The notes under the pieces: generated by a model
Databases searched by the model: none
Told to the model about the DNA's origin: nothing
What the model saw: the letters and a program-made list of their open reading frames with translations, nothing else
Made by a program: the position numbers and the translations under genes
From: an uncultured Sphingobium sp.
Lineage (GTDB): Bacteria; Pseudomonadota; Alphaproteobacteria; Sphingomonadales; Sphingomonadaceae
Length of the DNA stretch: 64,000 nucleotides
Direction of reading: 5' to 3'
Assembly: GCA_946885845.1 (NCBI GenBank)
Contig: CAMPHJ010000001.1
Span: 1 to 64,000 of the forward strand
Shown: piece by piece, positions 27,905 to 37,631 of the stretch
How the letters are laid out: the number at the start of each line of letters is the position of its first letter
How positions within the stretch are numbered: the stretch's first letter is position 1

Positions 27905-28792
27905 ATGCGCATCGCCGTCGGCATTTTCGCGCATCAGGAAGAACGGCGGATCGCCGCCTGCCTCGCATCCTTACCCCTCGATCGCGCCGACATCATCTAT
28001 CATGTGCTGGTGAACGGATCGACCGACGCAACCGCCACACGGGCGCGGACAGCAGCGGCAGCGCGGCCCAATGTGATCGTGCATGACCTCGCCACGGGTG
28101 GGAAGGCGCGGACATGGAACCATTTCATGCACGACTTGCTCGACGGCCACGAAGACGCCGTCCTCTGCATGGATGGCGACGCACGGATCGCCGGGGGGTC
28201 GATAGACGCCCTTTTCTCTGCCCTCACCGATAATCCATCAGCCAATGCCGCAGCGGCCATGCCCATGAACGGGCGGCTGGCCGACCATTATCGCGGGTTG
28301 CTCAGCGAAGAAGGCGGGCTTTTCGGCGACCTTTATGCACTGTCGGGACGCTTCGTTCAGCGCATTCGCACGCGCGGCCTTCGCCTGCCCGACGACCTGA
28401 TCGGAGACGACGGCCTGGTCGCGGCCTGGGCGCACACCGATCTGCAATCCGATGCCGCATGGCGGCGTGATCGGGTTGTCGCCTGCCATGAAGCGGGCTT
28501 CTTCTGTGACCCCGTCCAACTGTCCAACCCATCGAGTTGGCGGATGCAGCACCGGCGGATGGTCAATTATTCGGTGCGTTTCTTCCAGAACCGGATCGTT
28601 TCGGACATCATGGGACGCGAAGGGCCAGACGGCCTGCCAGCGCGGCTGTCCGACCTCTATCCGCTATGGCTGGAACGGTTCAGGCCCCGCATCGGCACCA
28701 ACTGGTGGTTCGACCGGCTCGCCCTCAAACGGATGCAGTCGCAAAGCATTTCCAGCCCGGTTCAGCCGACTCAGGAACAAGCTCTCGACTAA
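27905..28792 (+). CDS. Glycosyltransferase, GT2-like
   Basis: 295 residues with a GT-A fold: IAVGIFAHQEERRIAACLASL at the front, VNGSTDATATRA (nucleotide-binding), and CMDGDAR as the DxD-type metal site near residue 90, then EEGGLFGDLYALSGR and IGDDGLVAAW. The C-terminus has basic and aromatic residues but no clear membrane anchor. Target sugar unknown. It starts 4 bp after amt and converges with the MFS gene by 4 shared bases. Confidence 0.8.
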   Translation: MRIAVGIFAHQEERRIAACLASLPLDRADIIYHVLVNGSTDATATRARTAAAARPNVIVHDLATGGKARTWNHFMHDLLDGHEDAVLCMDGDARIAGGSIDALFSALTDNPSANAAAAMPMNGRLADHYRGLLSEEGGLFGDLYALSGRFVQRIRTRGLRLPDDLIGDDGLVAAWAHTDLQSDAAWRRDRVVACHEAGFFCDPVQLSNPSSWRMQHRRMVNYSVRFFQNRIVSDIMGREGPDGLPARLSDLYPLWLERFRPRIGTNWWFDRLALKRMQSQSISSPVQPTQEQALD

Positions 28793-30120
28793 CGGTCCTT
28801 GCCCGCCAGTTCCTTGTTGATGAACAGGGCCAGGCCGGTAACAATCGCGCCCGACAGCAGATAGCCGCCGGATGCGGCCAGCCCGAATTTGCTCGACAAC
28901 AGCAGCGCGACCAGCGGCGCAAATCCCGCCCCGACCAGCCAGGCCAGATCGGACGTCAATGCAGAGGCCGTATAACGGGTCGCGCTGGAAAAATTGGATG
29001 CGACGATGCCCGACGACTGGCCAAAGCTCAGGCCCAGCAAAATGAACCCCAGTATCATGAAGGCGATTTCAGCCAGTTCGCCACCGTTCAACAACAAGGG
29101 CGCAACGATGCTGAAAATGCCGATGCCCAATGCCGACCAGGCCAGCAATGCGCGGCGCCCGACCATGTCCGCGACAAATCCCGACACGATGATGGCCAGA
29201 ATGCCGACGCATGCGCCAATCGCCTCGATCACCAGGAATCGCTCCAGCGGCTGCTCGGTATAAAGCGCAATCCAGCTGAGCGGGAACACAGTCACCATGT
29301 GGAACAGGGCGAAGCTGGCCAGCGGAGCGAAGGCGCCGATGACGATGTTGCGCCCTTCCTTCTGCACCGTTTCGATCACCGGGGACGGCTGCAACTCGCG
29401 CGTTTCGAACAGCCGTTCGAACTCATGGGTGACGACGATGCGCAACCGGGCGAACAGTGCGACGACATTGATCGCAAAGGCGACGAAGAAGGGATAGCGC
29501 CAGCCCCAGCCCAGGAAATCGGCCGACGACAGGTTCGACAGGAAAAACGCGAACAGGCCGCTCGCCACCACCAGCGCGATTGGCGCGCCCAGCTGCGGCA
29601 TCATCGCATACCAGCCACGCTTGTTCGACGGTGCATTGAGCGACAGCAGCGACGCCAGGCCATCCCAGGTGCCGCCCAGCGCGATCCCCTGCCCCGCCCG
29701 GAACGCAGCCAGCAGGACCGCCGACCAGATGCCGATTGTCTCATAACCGGGAAGAAAGGCGATGAAGGCGGTCGATCCACCCAGCAAAAACAGGGCGATG
29801 GTCAGTTTCACGCCACGGCCATAGGCCCGGTCGATGGCCATGAAGAGAAAGGAGCCGATCGGTCGCGTCACGAACGCCACAGCAAAGATTGCAAAGGACC
29901 AGAGTGTCCCTGACAGCGGACTCAAATGGGGAAAGACGTGCGCCGGAAACACGATGCAGGACGCAATCGCATAGACGAAAAAGTCGAAAAATTCCGACGT
30001 CCGCCCGATGATCACGCCAATCGCGATTTCACCTGGCGCCACGCGCTTGTCACGTGCGGTGACATTTCGCGCGTCGCGCTCCATCGATGTCGAGGATGGC
30101 GTGGTCGTCGCTGAACTCAT
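28789..30120 (-). CDS. MFS transporter, metabolite:H+ symporter (MHS) type
   Basis: 443 residues and 12 predicted helices. FFDFFVYA at the N-terminus, PIGSFLFMAIDRAYGRG between helices 2 and 3, and RAGQGIALGGTWDG are the MHS-subfamily markers seen in citrate, proline/betaine and shikimate transporters. The first 30 residues are hydrophilic. Substrate unknown. Its 3' end overlaps the glycosyltransferase end by 4 bp; the promoter side faces the cyo operon across about 125 bp. Confidence 0.85.
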   Translation of the reverse strand: MSSATTTPSSTSMERDARNVTARDKRVAPGEIAIGVIIGRTSEFFDFFVYAIASCIVFPAHVFPHLSPLSGTLWSFAIFAVAFVTRPIGSFLFMAIDRAYGRGVKLTIALFLLGGSTAFIAFLPGYETIGIWSAVLLAAFRAGQGIALGGTWDGLASLLSLNAPSNKRGWYAMMPQLGAPIALVVASGLFAFFLSNLSSADFLGWGWRYPFFVAFAINVVALFARLRIVVTHEFERLFETRELQPSPVIETVQKEGRNIVIGAFAPLASFALFHMVTVFPLSWIALYTEQPLERFLVIEAIGACVGILAIIVSGFVADMVGRRALLAWSALGIGIFSIVAPLLLNGGELAEIAFMILGFILLGLSFGQSSGIVASNFSSATRYTASALTSDLAWLVGAGFAPLVALLLSSKFGLAASGGYLLSGAIVTGLALFINKELAGKDR

Positions 30121-30246
30121 GGGTCGTCGCTGGCCTTCATGGTGCGGGGCAATCTATGCTTAAAGTCCCAGCATAGCGAATCGACCCGGTGATCAAAATG
30201 GTCATGCCTGATTTTGCACCCGCGAGGGGATAGGACAAAAGGTCCA

Positions 30247-31422
30247 ATGTCGAACCCTCTGCCCCCTGCCTATGCGATCACTATGACCGCTCGCCGACTC
30301 GCTTTGACATCATCTGTTGTCCGCCGTTTCGCTCCGCTGCTGCTGCTGCCGCTCGGCGCCTGCAACTGGGTCGTCATGTCGCCTGCCGGTGATGTTGCGG
30401 TGCAACAGCGCGATCTGATCCTCATGTCCACGCTGTTGATGCTGCTCATCATACTGCCAGTGATGGCCATGACCATATGGTTCGCCTGGCGTTACCGGGA
30501 AAAGGCGAAGGCAAAGGATTACGATCCTGACTGGGATCATTCGACCAGCCTTGAACTGCTGATCTGGTCTGCGCCCCTGCTGATCATCATCGCGCTGGGC
30601 GCGATCACCTGGACCAGCACGCATCTTCTGGACCCCTATCGTCCCATCGAACGGCTGGATCATGAACGAAAGGTCGATCCGGCGGCAAAGCGGCTACAGG
30701 TCCAGGTCGTCGCGCTCGACTGGAAATGGCTGTTCATCTACCCCGAACTTGGCATCGCCACCGTGAATGAACTGGCTGCCCCCGTGGACCAGCCGATAGA
30801 ATTCAAGATCACGTCATCGACGCTGATGAACAGCTTCTTCATTCCCGCCATCGCGGGCCAGATCTACGCGATGCCGGGCATGCAGACGGTCCTGCACGCC
30901 GTGGCGAACAAGCCGGGCAATTATGACGGCTTTTCCGCCAACTATTCGGGCGCGGGCTTCTCGAACATGCGGTTCCGCTTTCACGCCATGGACCAGCGCG
31001 GCTTCGACCAATGGGTGGCAAAGGTAAAGGCAAGCGGCACGCCGCTCGACCGCGCCACCTATGTAAAGCTGGAACAGCCCAGCGAAAAAGTGCCGCCCAC
31101 CTATTTCAGCAGCGTCGAACCCCGGATGTTCCATGCCGCGCTCAACATGTGCGCCCAACGGGGCAAGCGCTGCATGGATGACGTCATGATGACCGACATG
31201 CACGGCGGCGGGGGCAAGGAATCGGCCCATGACACGCAGGGTCTTCGCCATGACGGCACGATCGACGTCGGCGGCTTCCATCGGGTCGAACCGGGCAAGA
31301 AGGGTGAGATCGCGCAGCCTTCCGGCATGACGCCAGCAGCCGAGCGTACGCCTGCTGCGCAAGGCCATGAAGCGCCGGGGCAGAAGGATGCCGATGGGCA
31401 TGCAGGTCATCATGGGCATTGA
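30247..31422 (+). CDS. cyoA: Cytochrome o ubiquinol oxidase subunit II
   Basis: Membrane-anchored subunit II of a haem-copper quinol oxidase. A lipoprotein-type N-terminus (LLLLPLGAC) is followed by two helices and a cupredoxin domain ([35 protein letters not shown]). The CuA ligand set CxxxCxxxH is absent, as expected for quinol rather than cytochrome c oxidases. The C-terminal tail is long and His/Gly-rich ([10 protein letters not shown], ending HAGHHGH), which is unusual and might bind metal. Start 30247 follows AAAGG; the open frame reaches 30214 from a TTG. First gene of cyoABCD-SURF1-regBA. Confidence 0.94.
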   Translation: MSNPLPPAYAITMTARRLALTSSVVRRFAPLLLLPLGACNWVVMSPAGDVAVQQRDLILMSTLLMLLIILPVMAMTIWFAWRYREKAKAKDYDPDWDHSTSLELLIWSAPLLIIIALGAITWTSTHLLDPYRPIERLDHERKVDPAAKRLQVQVVALDWKWLFIYPELGIATVNELAAPVDQPIEFKITSSTLMNSFFIPAIAGQIYAMPGMQTVLHAVANKPGNYDGFSANYSGAGFSNMRFRFHAMDQRGFDQWVAKVKASGTPLDRATYVKLEQPSEKVPPTYFSSVEPRMFHAALNMCAQRGKRCMDDVMMTDMHGGGGKESAHDTQGLRHDGTIDVGGFHRVEPGKKGEIAQPSGMTPAAERTPAAQGHEAPGQKDADGHAGHHGH

Positions 31423-31438
31423 TAGTCCGAACACTCGG

Positions 31439-31468
31439 CGTGCTCCTGCGAAGGCAGGAGCCCAGATC
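31439..31468 (+). repeat. Sphingomonad-type hairpin repeat, copy 3 (between cyoA and cyoB)
   Basis: Unit CTCCTGC-GAAG-GCAGGAG with CCCAGATC after it, 17 nt downstream of cyoA. Bases 31440-31462 are perfectly complementary to 31483-31505. Confidence 0.8.
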
Positions 31469-31482
31469 AGATGCCAGCACTC

Positions 31483-31506
31483 GGCTCCTGCCTTCGCAGG
31501 AGCACG
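31483..31506 (-). repeat. Sphingomonad-type hairpin repeat, copy 4 (inverted)
   Basis: Inverted copy of the preceding unit, 20 nt away. The pair can fold as one 23-bp stem or as two small hairpins in the cyoA-cyoB leader; it ends about 42 nt before the cyoB start. Confidence 0.8.
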
Positions 31507-31547
31507 ACCCGACCAATTTCCCCCCTCCCTCCCAAGGCCCTGATCCC

Positions 31548-33566
31548 ATGTCCCCTCATCCCGCATCCGAAAACAGCGGCATCTGGAAACTGATCTTCGG
31601 TCGGCTCGACTGGAGCGCGATCCCGTTCCACGAACCGATCCTGATCGGCACCTTCCTCGCGGTCGTCGTCGGCGGGGTCGCCGTGCTGGGCCTCATCACC
31701 AAATATCGCCTTTGGGGCATGCTGTGGCGCGACTGGTTCACGACCGTGGACCACAAGCGTATCGGCATCATGTACATGGTCCTGGGCCTCATCATGTTCC
31801 TGCGCGGCTTTGCCGACGCTGTCATGATGCGCATACAGCAAGCATGGGCGTTCAACGGGTCGGAAGGCTATCTGAACGCGCATCACTATGACCAGATCTT
31901 CACGGCGCACGGCGTCATCATGATCTTCTTCGTGGCAATGCCGATGATCACCGGCATCATGAACTACATGATCCCCTTGCAGATCGGCGCGCGCGACGTC
32001 AGCTTCCCTTTCCTCAATAATTTCAGCTTCTGGATGACGACGGCAGGCGCGGTCATCACCATGATGTCGCTGTTCGTGGGCGAATTCGCGCGGACGGGTT
32101 GGCTCGCCTATCCCCCGCTGTCGGGCATCGCCTATTCACCGGGCGTCGGGGTCGACTATTATATCTGGGGCCTGCAGGTGGCGGGCGTCGGAACCCTGTT
32201 GTCGGGCATCAACCTGATCGCGACCATCGTGAAAATGCGCGCGCCCGGCATGACGATGATGAAACTGCCCATCTTCGTATGGACATCGCTCCTCTCAAAC
32301 GTCCTCATCGTGGCCGCCTTCCCGGTCCTGACCGCCGTCCTGGCCCTTCTGAGCCTCGACCGCTACGTCGGCACCGCGTTCTTCACGAACGACTTTGGCG
32401 GCAACCCGATGATGTACGTAAACCTCATCTGGATATGGGGCCACCCGGAAGTCTACATCCTCATACTGCCCCTGTTCGGCGTCTTCAGCGAAGTCACCTC
32501 GACTTTCTCGTCGAAACGGCTCTTCGGCTATTCGTCGATGGTCTATGCGACGGTCGTCATCGCGATCCTCAGCTACCTCGTCTGGCTGCACCATTTCTTC
32601 ACCATGGGATCGGGCGCCAGCGTCAACAGCTTCTTCGGCATAACGACGATGGTCATTTCCATTCCGACAGGCGCAAAACTCTTCAACTGGCTCTTCACAA
32701 TGTATCGCGGCCGCATCCGCTTCGAATTGCCGATGATGTGGACTGTCGCCTTCATGCTGACGTTCGTACTTGGCGGAATGACCGGCGTGCTGCTCGCCGT
32801 GCCACCCGCCGACTTCGTGCTGCATAACTCGCTGTTCCTGATTGCCCACTTCCACAATGTGATCATCGGCGGCGTGCTGTTCGGCCTGTTCGCGGCGATC
32901 AACTATTGGTGGCCAAAGGCGTTCGGGTTCAAACTGGACAAGACCTGGGGTGTACGCAGTTTCTGGCTGTGGGTCGTCGGCTTCTGGGTTGCCTTCATGC
33001 CGCTCTATATATTGGGTCTCATGGGCGTCACGCGCCGCATGCGAGTATTCGACGACCCTTCCCTGCAGATCTGGTTCCAGATCGCGGCACTGGGCGCACT
33101 CATGATCGCCGGTGGCATCGCGTGCATGTTTATCCAGTTCGCGGTGAGCATCATCAACCGCGACAAACTGCGCGATACGACCGGAGACCCCTGGGATGGC
33201 CGTACGCTCGAATGGTCGACCAGTTCACCGCCGCCCGACTACAATTTCGCCTTCACGCCGGTAATTCATGATGGCGACGCATGGGCCGACATGAAAAAGC
33301 GCGGATATCAGCGCCCTGCCAGTGGCTATCGGTCGATCCATATGCCCAGCAATACCGGCACTGGCGTGATCCTTGGAGGGCTTTCGGTAGCCTTCGCCGT
33401 CGGGATGATCTGGTATATATGGTGGCTCGCAGGCCTCAGCTTCATAGGTATCCTGGCGGTCACGATCGGTCATACTTTCAACTATAAGCGCGACTTCCAT
33501 ATCCCGGAGGATGTGGTTGAGCGCACCGAGAACGAGCGCACCCGCCAACTCGCGATGCAGGGCTGA
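31548..33566 (+). CDS. cyoB: Cytochrome o ubiquinol oxidase subunit I
   Basis: Catalytic subunit of the bo3-type quinol oxidase, 672 residues with about 14-15 helices. Haem and copper ligands are visible: [16 protein letters not shown] (low-spin haem His), [12 protein letters not shown] (CuB His with the crosslinked Tyr), [10 protein letters not shown] (two CuB His), and [12 protein letters not shown] (haem His pair). Proton-channel residues in GGNPMMYVN and the preceding helices fit the family. The start at 31548 is the family N-terminus; the open frame upstream runs through the hairpin repeats. Reduces O2 to water with quinol electrons. Confidence 0.96.
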   Translation: MSPHPASENSGIWKLIFGRLDWSAIPFHEPILIGTFLAVVVGGVAVLGLITKYRLWGMLWRDWFTTVDHKRIGIMYMVLGLIMFLRGFADAVMMRIQQAWAFNGSEGYLNAHHYDQIFTAHGVIMIFFVAMPMITGIMNYMIPLQIGARDVSFPFLNNFSFWMTTAGAVITMMSLFVGEFARTGWLAYPPLSGIAYSPGVGVDYYIWGLQVAGVGTLLSGINLIATIVKMRAPGMTMMKLPIFVWTSLLSNVLIVAAFPVLTAVLALLSLDRYVGTAFFTNDFGGNPMMYVNLIWIWGHPEVYILILPLFGVFSEVTSTFSSKRLFGYSSMVYATVVIAILSYLVWLHHFFTMGSGASVNSFFGITTMVISIPTGAKLFNWLFTMYRGRIRFELPMMWTVAFMLTFVLGGMTGVLLAVPPADFVLHNSLFLIAHFHNVIIGGVLFGLFAAINYWWPKAFGFKLDKTWGVRSFWLWVVGFWVAFMPLYILGLMGVTRRMRVFDDPSLQIWFQIAALGALMIAGGIACMFIQFAVSIINRDKLRDTTGDPWDGRTLEWSTSSPPPDYNFAFTPVIHDGDAWADMKKRGYQRPASGYRSIHMPSNTGTGVILGGLSVAFAVGMIWYIWWLAGLSFIGILAVTIGHTFNYKRDFHIPEDVVERTENERTRQLAMQG

Positions 33567-33572
33567 ACAAAT

Positions 33573-34217
33573 ATGGCAAGCGCAGCTACCGTCGACGCCG
33601 CATTCCTTGACAATGATGGCCGCCCCCTCTTCCATCTGGCGGAAGAACCTCATCATCCAGAAGGCTCCAGCACCATGCTGGGCTTCTGGATGTACCTGAT
33701 GAGCGATTGCCTTATCTTCGCCTGCCTGTTCGCAACCTACGCAGTGCTGGGCGGCAATTATGCTGCGGGGCCTGGTCCCCAGGACCTGTTCGACCTGCCG
33801 CTGGTAGCACTGAACACCGCAATGCTGCTATTTTCATCGATCACTTATGGCTTTGCCATGCTGGCGATGGAAAAGAACCGGGTGGCAGCAACGCAGGGCT
33901 GGTTGGCCATCACCGGCCTGTTCGGCCTCGCCTTCCTCAGCATCGAAATGTACGAGTTCGCACACTTCATCCATGAAGGCGCGACCCCGATGCGATCGGG
34001 CTTCCTGTCGGCATTCTTCGCGCTGGTGGGCACCCATGGGCTGCACGTCACTTTTGGTATCATCTGGCTGGTGACGCTGATGACTCAGGTAGCGAAAAAA
34101 GGTCTTATCCCCGCAAATCAGCGCCGATTAATGTGCCTCAGCATGTTTTGGCACTTCCTGGACGTTGTCTGGATTGGCGTCTTCACCTTTGTTTATCTTA
34201 TGGGAATGCTGCGATGA
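33573..34217 (+). CDS. cyoC: Cytochrome o ubiquinol oxidase subunit III
   Basis: 214 residues with five helices, starting with the subunit III feature [38 protein letters not shown] and [16 protein letters not shown] are typical C-terminal helices. Starts 7 bp after cyoB; its stop overlaps cyoD. Confidence 0.95.
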   Translation: MASAATVDAAFLDNDGRPLFHLAEEPHHPEGSSTMLGFWMYLMSDCLIFACLFATYAVLGGNYAAGPGPQDLFDLPLVALNTAMLLFSSITYGFAMLAMEKNRVAATQGWLAITGLFGLAFLSIEMYEFAHFIHEGATPMRSGFLSAFFALVGTHGLHVTFGIIWLVTLMTQVAKKGLIPANQRRLMCLSMFWHFLDVVWIGVFTFVYLMGMLR

Positions 34218-34603
34218 ACGCCCACGATCACGACGTCCACGGCAATCACGACGCGGGGCATGGTCATGGCAGCTTTGGCAGCTACATGATCGGCTTTGGC
34301 CTGTCGGTGATCCTGACGGCCATCCCCTTCTGGCTGGTAATGACCGGCTATTTCGCCAATCCGCAGACCACCGCGTTCGTCATCATGGCGTTCGCAGTGG
34401 TGCAAATCATCGTTCACATGATCTACTTCCTGCACATGAATACCCGCTCGGAAAGCGGCTGGACGATGATGGCCTTGATCTTCACGATCGTTCTGGTCGT
34501 CATCACCCTGTCAGGATCCATGTGGGTCATGTACCATCTGAACACCAATATGATGCCCCAGATGCAGGGCATGTCACCGCATGACATGAGCCAGATGCCG
34601 TGA
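34214..34603 (+). CDS. cyoD: Cytochrome o ubiquinol oxidase subunit IV
   Basis: 129 residues with three helices ([60 protein letters not shown]), the CyoD pattern. The N-terminus is His/Asp-rich. The ATG overlaps the cyoC stop (ATGA) and its stop overlaps the GTG of the SURF1 gene. Confidence 0.93.
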   Translation: MNAHDHDVHGNHDAGHGHGSFGSYMIGFGLSVILTAIPFWLVMTGYFANPQTTAFVIMAFAVVQIIVHMIYFLHMNTRSESGWTMMALIFTIVLVVITLSGSMWVMYHLNTNMMPQMQGMSPHDMSQMP

Positions 34604-35307
34604 ATACAAAGCGGCGGTCGGCGGGGGCTCTGATCAGCCTGTCAGTCGCCGCCGCACTCCTGTTCACCGGCCTGGTGAGCCTGGGCCTCTGGCAAATCCA
34701 TCGGCTGCAGTGGAAACGCGCGCTGATCCATCAGGTCGAAACGCGCATCCACGACCGCCCTGGCCCGGCCCCACCTCAGGCCCGACCGGACGATATGTAC
34801 CGACGGATCATGGCGCGCGGACGCTTTCTGCATGATCGGACTACGCTGGTGCAGGCATCTACCGTCCATGGCCTGGGATATTGGGTGCTGACACCGCTGC
34901 TCACCGATCGTGGCTTCATCATAATCGTCAATCGCGGCTTTGTACCGCCAGACCGTCGCTCCGGCTATGGTAAGCCTACCGGAACGGTGCGGATTGTCGG
35001 CCTGCTGCGTAAAACGGAGCCGGACGGCGGATTTTTACGCAGCAACGATCCCAAGGCTGATCGATGGTATTCACGCGATGTGTCGGCGATCAGCCGTGCC
35101 CGCAATCTGCGCGCGCCCCTCGCGAACTATTTCCTGGACCAGGAATATAGCGGCGCTTCCACCACGCTGCCTATCGGCGGGCTAACCATCGTCAATTTTC
35201 CGAACAATCATTTGACCTACGCAATCACATGGTTCGCGCTGGCGGCGATGGTCGCCGGCGCCTACATAGTGGCTATGCGTCACGAATGGAAAGCATGCCG
35301 GGCGTGA
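34600..35307 (+). CDS. SURF1/Shy1-family oxidase assembly protein
   Basis: 235 residues with two membrane segments near the ends (AALLFTGLVSLGLWQIHRL and YAITWFALAAMVAGAYIVA) and the SURF1 signature LGLWQIHRLQWKRALI, then VNRGFVPPDRR. SURF1 proteins help insert haem in haem-copper oxidases. No cyoE (haem O synthase) gene follows, so this unit couples assembly factor instead of haem farnesylation. GTG start overlapping the cyoD stop. Overlaps regB by 22 bp. Confidence 0.9.
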   Translation: MNTKRRSAGALISLSVAAALLFTGLVSLGLWQIHRLQWKRALIHQVETRIHDRPGPAPPQARPDDMYRRIMARGRFLHDRTTLVQASTVHGLGYWVLTPLLTDRGFIIIVNRGFVPPDRRSGYGKPTGTVRIVGLLRKTEPDGGFLRSNDPKADRWYSRDVSAISRARNLRAPLANYFLDQEYSGASTTLPIGGLTIVNFPNNHLTYAITWFALAAMVAGAYIVAMRHEWKACRA

Positions 35308-36626
35308 GGCTTATTCGGCCTCTCAGTGGCCGCTGGCTGCCAGGCCAGTGGCCGGCCGATGCGGCTGGACGCAAAAATATGGCGCTGCTGGTGCAGTTGC
35401 GCTGGATAGCTATCGCTGGACAGGTTGCGACGATTTTGTTCGTACACCACGTTATGGGCATTAGCCTGCCCGTCGACGCCATGCTGCTGGTTGCCAGTAT
35501 CGCTGCCGTCGTGAACGTGGGCTCCTATGCTGCGCTCCGCCGCCGCACCGACGTAGCCAGCGCGGAGTTGTTCGTGGCGCTGCTGTTCGACGTATTGATG
35601 CTTACCGCACAGCTATATCTGAGCGGCGGGGCCACCAACCCTTTCATCTCCCTGTATCTCTTGCAGGTAGCTTTGGGCGCGGTTCTACTCGACCGTTGGA
35701 GCATATGGGGGATAGTCCTCATGTCGGCAGTCTGCGCGGCAATGCTTTCCATCGTGCATCAACCGCTTGGCCTTTCGGATGCAATGGAAGGGCGCCTGTT
35801 CGACCTGCACATCATCGGGACCTGGATCTGCCTTACCATGATCGCGGTATTGCTGGTGCTGTTCGTGATGCCCGTCGCCCGCAACCTGCAGTTACGCGAC
35901 ACCTATCTGGCGCGTTTGCGGCAACAGGCGGTGGAAGAGGAACATATCGTACGCATGGGCTTGCTTGCATCGGGCGCGGCGCATGAATTGGGGACCCCCC
36001 TATCGCAGCTCGCCGTTGTGCTGGGCGATTGGCAGCACATGCCAGAGATCAGCCAGAACCGTCCGCTGATGGAAGAAGTAGAAGAAATGCAGATGGCAGT
36101 GCAGCGCTGCAAGGCGATCCTGACCGGTATTCTTCTGTCGGCCGGAGAAGCGCGGGGGGAAGCTCCCGAAATCACAAACGTGCGGGACTTCATCGAAGGT
36201 ATTGCGAGGGATTGGCGCGCAGCAAACGCTGGCATGCCGCTGCGCTGCGATTATGGCCCGCACGACTATCCACGCATCGTCGCTGACCCAGTGATCCGGC
36301 AGGCGATCGGAAATCTTCTGGACAATGCACGGGAAGCCGGGGCAAGCCATATCGATCTGCTCGTGGGCCGCGACAATCTTTCCCTTAACATCGCTGTGCG
36401 GGATGACGGCTCCGGTTTTACCGATGCGATGCTAACAGACTTTGGTAAGCCTTATCGCTCCAGCAAGGGCAAACAAGGCAGTGGGCTGGGCCTGTTTCTT
36501 GTGGTCAATGTCGTGCGGAAGCTAGGTGGTAACGTCAGCGCCACCAACGGGGCTGACGGCGGCGCACTCGTGCTGATGCGAGTGCCCCTGGGGACCGTGG
36601 CGCTGGAGGAACAGGCAAATGGATGA
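35286..36626 (+). CDS. regB: Redox sensor histidine kinase, RegB/PrrB/ActS type
   Basis: 446 residues, six hydrophobic helices, then a kinase core. The RegB quinone-site heptapeptide GGATNPF is at 114-120. The phosphoacceptor is His233 in AAHELGTPLSQ, and Cys275 in AVQRCKAILTGIL lies in the region of the redox-active cysteine known in RegB (Cys265 of Rhodobacter). N box LLDNAREAG, G boxes DDGSGFTDAM and GSGLGLFLV. RegB senses quinone redox state and phosphorylates RegA. Start chosen at the ATG 35286; the frame overlaps the SURF1 gene. The gene sits in the oxidase operon, so the sensor is co-transcribed with an enzyme that consumes the quinol pool. Confidence 0.93.
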   Translation: MESMPGVRLIRPLSGRWLPGQWPADAAGRKNMALLVQLRWIAIAGQVATILFVHHVMGISLPVDAMLLVASIAAVVNVGSYAALRRRTDVASAELFVALLFDVLMLTAQLYLSGGATNPFISLYLLQVALGAVLLDRWSIWGIVLMSAVCAAMLSIVHQPLGLSDAMEGRLFDLHIIGTWICLTMIAVLLVLFVMPVARNLQLRDTYLARLRQQAVEEEHIVRMGLLASGAAHELGTPLSQLAVVLGDWQHMPEISQNRPLMEEVEEMQMAVQRCKAILTGILLSAGEARGEAPEITNVRDFIEGIARDWRAANAGMPLRCDYGPHDYPRIVADPVIRQAIGNLLDNAREAGASHIDLLVGRDNLSLNIAVRDDGSGFTDAMLTDFGKPYRSSKGKQGSGLGLFLVVNVVRKLGGNVSATNGADGGALVLMRVPLGTVALEEQANG

Positions 36627-37161
36627 CACAGCGCCAAGACTGCTCGTGCTGGTGGAAGATGACGCGGCCTTTGCCCGCACTCTCAAACGATCTTTCGAGC
36701 GGCGGGGATACAGCGTGCTGACGGCGGATAGCCAGACAGCGCTGCAATCTATCCTGGAAGTTCATGATCCCAGCTATGCGGTCGTCGATCTTAAGTTGGG
36801 AACCGAATCTGGCCTGGTTTGCGTCCAGACACTTCATGCTCATGACCCCCAAATGCTCATCGTAGTTCTGACCGGTTTCGCCAGCATCGCGACCGCGGTG
36901 GAAGCGATCAAGCTCGGCGCATCCCATTACTTGGCCAAGCCGTCTAATACCGACGACATCGAAGCCGCGTTCGCGCGGCGGTCGGCGGGTGATACAACAA
37001 CTCCGCTGGCGCCCCGTCCGACATCGATCAAAACGCTGGAGTGGGAACATATCCATGAGGTGTTGAAAGACAGCGACTTCAACATTTCGGAAACCGCCCG
37101 ACGCTTGGGCATGCATCGCCGAACATTGGCTCGCAAGCTCGCAAAACGTCAGGTCGGATAG
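36619..37161 (+). CDS. regA: Response regulator, RegA/PrrA/ActR type
   Basis: 180 residues. Receiver domain with phosphorylation site Asp57 in VVDLKLGTESGL, and the switch TGFASIATAVEAIKLGA followed by a lysine in YLAKPS. A proline-rich linker leads to the Fis-type helix-turn-helix FNISETARRLGMHRRTLARKL at the C-terminus, which is almost invariant in RegA orthologues. Overlaps regB by 8 bp. RegA controls oxidases, photosynthesis and carbon metabolism in other alphaproteobacteria; autoregulation of this operon is plausible. Confidence 0.94.
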   Translation: MDDTAPRLLVLVEDDAAFARTLKRSFERRGYSVLTADSQTALQSILEVHDPSYAVVDLKLGTESGLVCVQTLHAHDPQMLIVVLTGFASIATAVEAIKLGASHYLAKPSNTDDIEAAFARRSAGDTTTPLAPRPTSIKTLEWEHIHEVLKDSDFNISETARRLGMHRRTLARKLAKRQVG

Positions 37162-37282
37162 TCGAGCGGCAGAAGAGAAATGAGGTCTCGACTGATCTCG
37201 ATCAGCAAGTCGCCGGGAACGCGATCTTTCCATCAGCGGTTCTATCTCAGCGTCACCCCGGCGCTCGAGAGGATCTCAGAAA

Positions 37283-37489
37283 ATGGCTAATCAGAACCAA
37301 GATAATCAGCAGGGCGGACAGGCCCAAAATCCCGGACAGCAAAATCAGGAGGATGGTGGCCGCACCCAGCAAGGCGGACAGCCCGGACAGGGCGGCGGGC
37401 AGCAAAATCAGCAGAGCGATGAACAGCGTCGTCAGCAAGGTGGCGGTCAAGGGGAGCGCCGGGACGATCAGGGTGGCCAGCAGCGCTGA
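37283..37489 (+). CDS. Small Gln/Gly-rich hydrophilic protein
   Basis: 68 residues of low-complexity sequence (MANQNQDNQQGGQAQNP, then repeated QQGG, GGQ and QNQ). Without hydrophobic residues it is predicted to be disordered. GAGAGGA stands upstream of the ATG and a good terminator follows 23 nt after the stop, which supports a real gene. The minus-strand frame over the same bases would be extremely hydrophobic and lacks these signals. Function unknown. Confidence 0.6.
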   Translation: MANQNQDNQQGGQAQNPGQQNQEDGGRTQQGGQPGQGGGQQNQQSDEQRRQQGGGQGERRDDQGGQQR

Positions 37490-37512
37490 CGCTTTGAACT
37501 GTAGCAAAAATG

Positions 37513-37540
37513 AAGGGCCGCCCATTGGAGCGGCCCTTTT
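37513..37540 (+). terminator. Rho-independent terminator after the small Gln/Gly-rich gene
   Basis: AAGGGCCGC pairs with GCGGCCCTT around CCATTGGA, followed by TT. It also faces tRNA-Gly on the minus strand, whose 3' end is only 18 nt away. Confidence 0.8.
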
Positions 37541-37557
37541 CAATAGAACTGTTACAG

Positions 37558-37631
37558 TGGAGCGGGTGAAGGGAATCGAACCCTCGTCGTAAGCTTGGGA
37601 AGCTTCTGCTCTGCCATTGAGCTACACCCGC
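37558..37631 (-). tRNA. tRNA-Gly (anticodon CCC)
   Basis: Acceptor GCGGGTG pairs with CACCCGC, anticodon loop TTCCCAA gives CCC, T-loop TTCGATT, and the 3' CCA is encoded. It lies between the small gene's terminator and the hybrid kinase. Confidence 0.95.

Noticed and set aside
28537..29913. Plus-strand frame of 458 codons opposite the MFS transporter
   Set aside because: Shadow of a transmembrane gene; composition is Gln/Arg/His-rich without motifs.
37253..37543. Highly hydrophobic minus-strand frame opposite the small Gln/Gly-rich gene
   Set aside because: Looks like a small membrane protein but has no ribosome-binding site, and the terminator and RBS fit the plus-strand gene.
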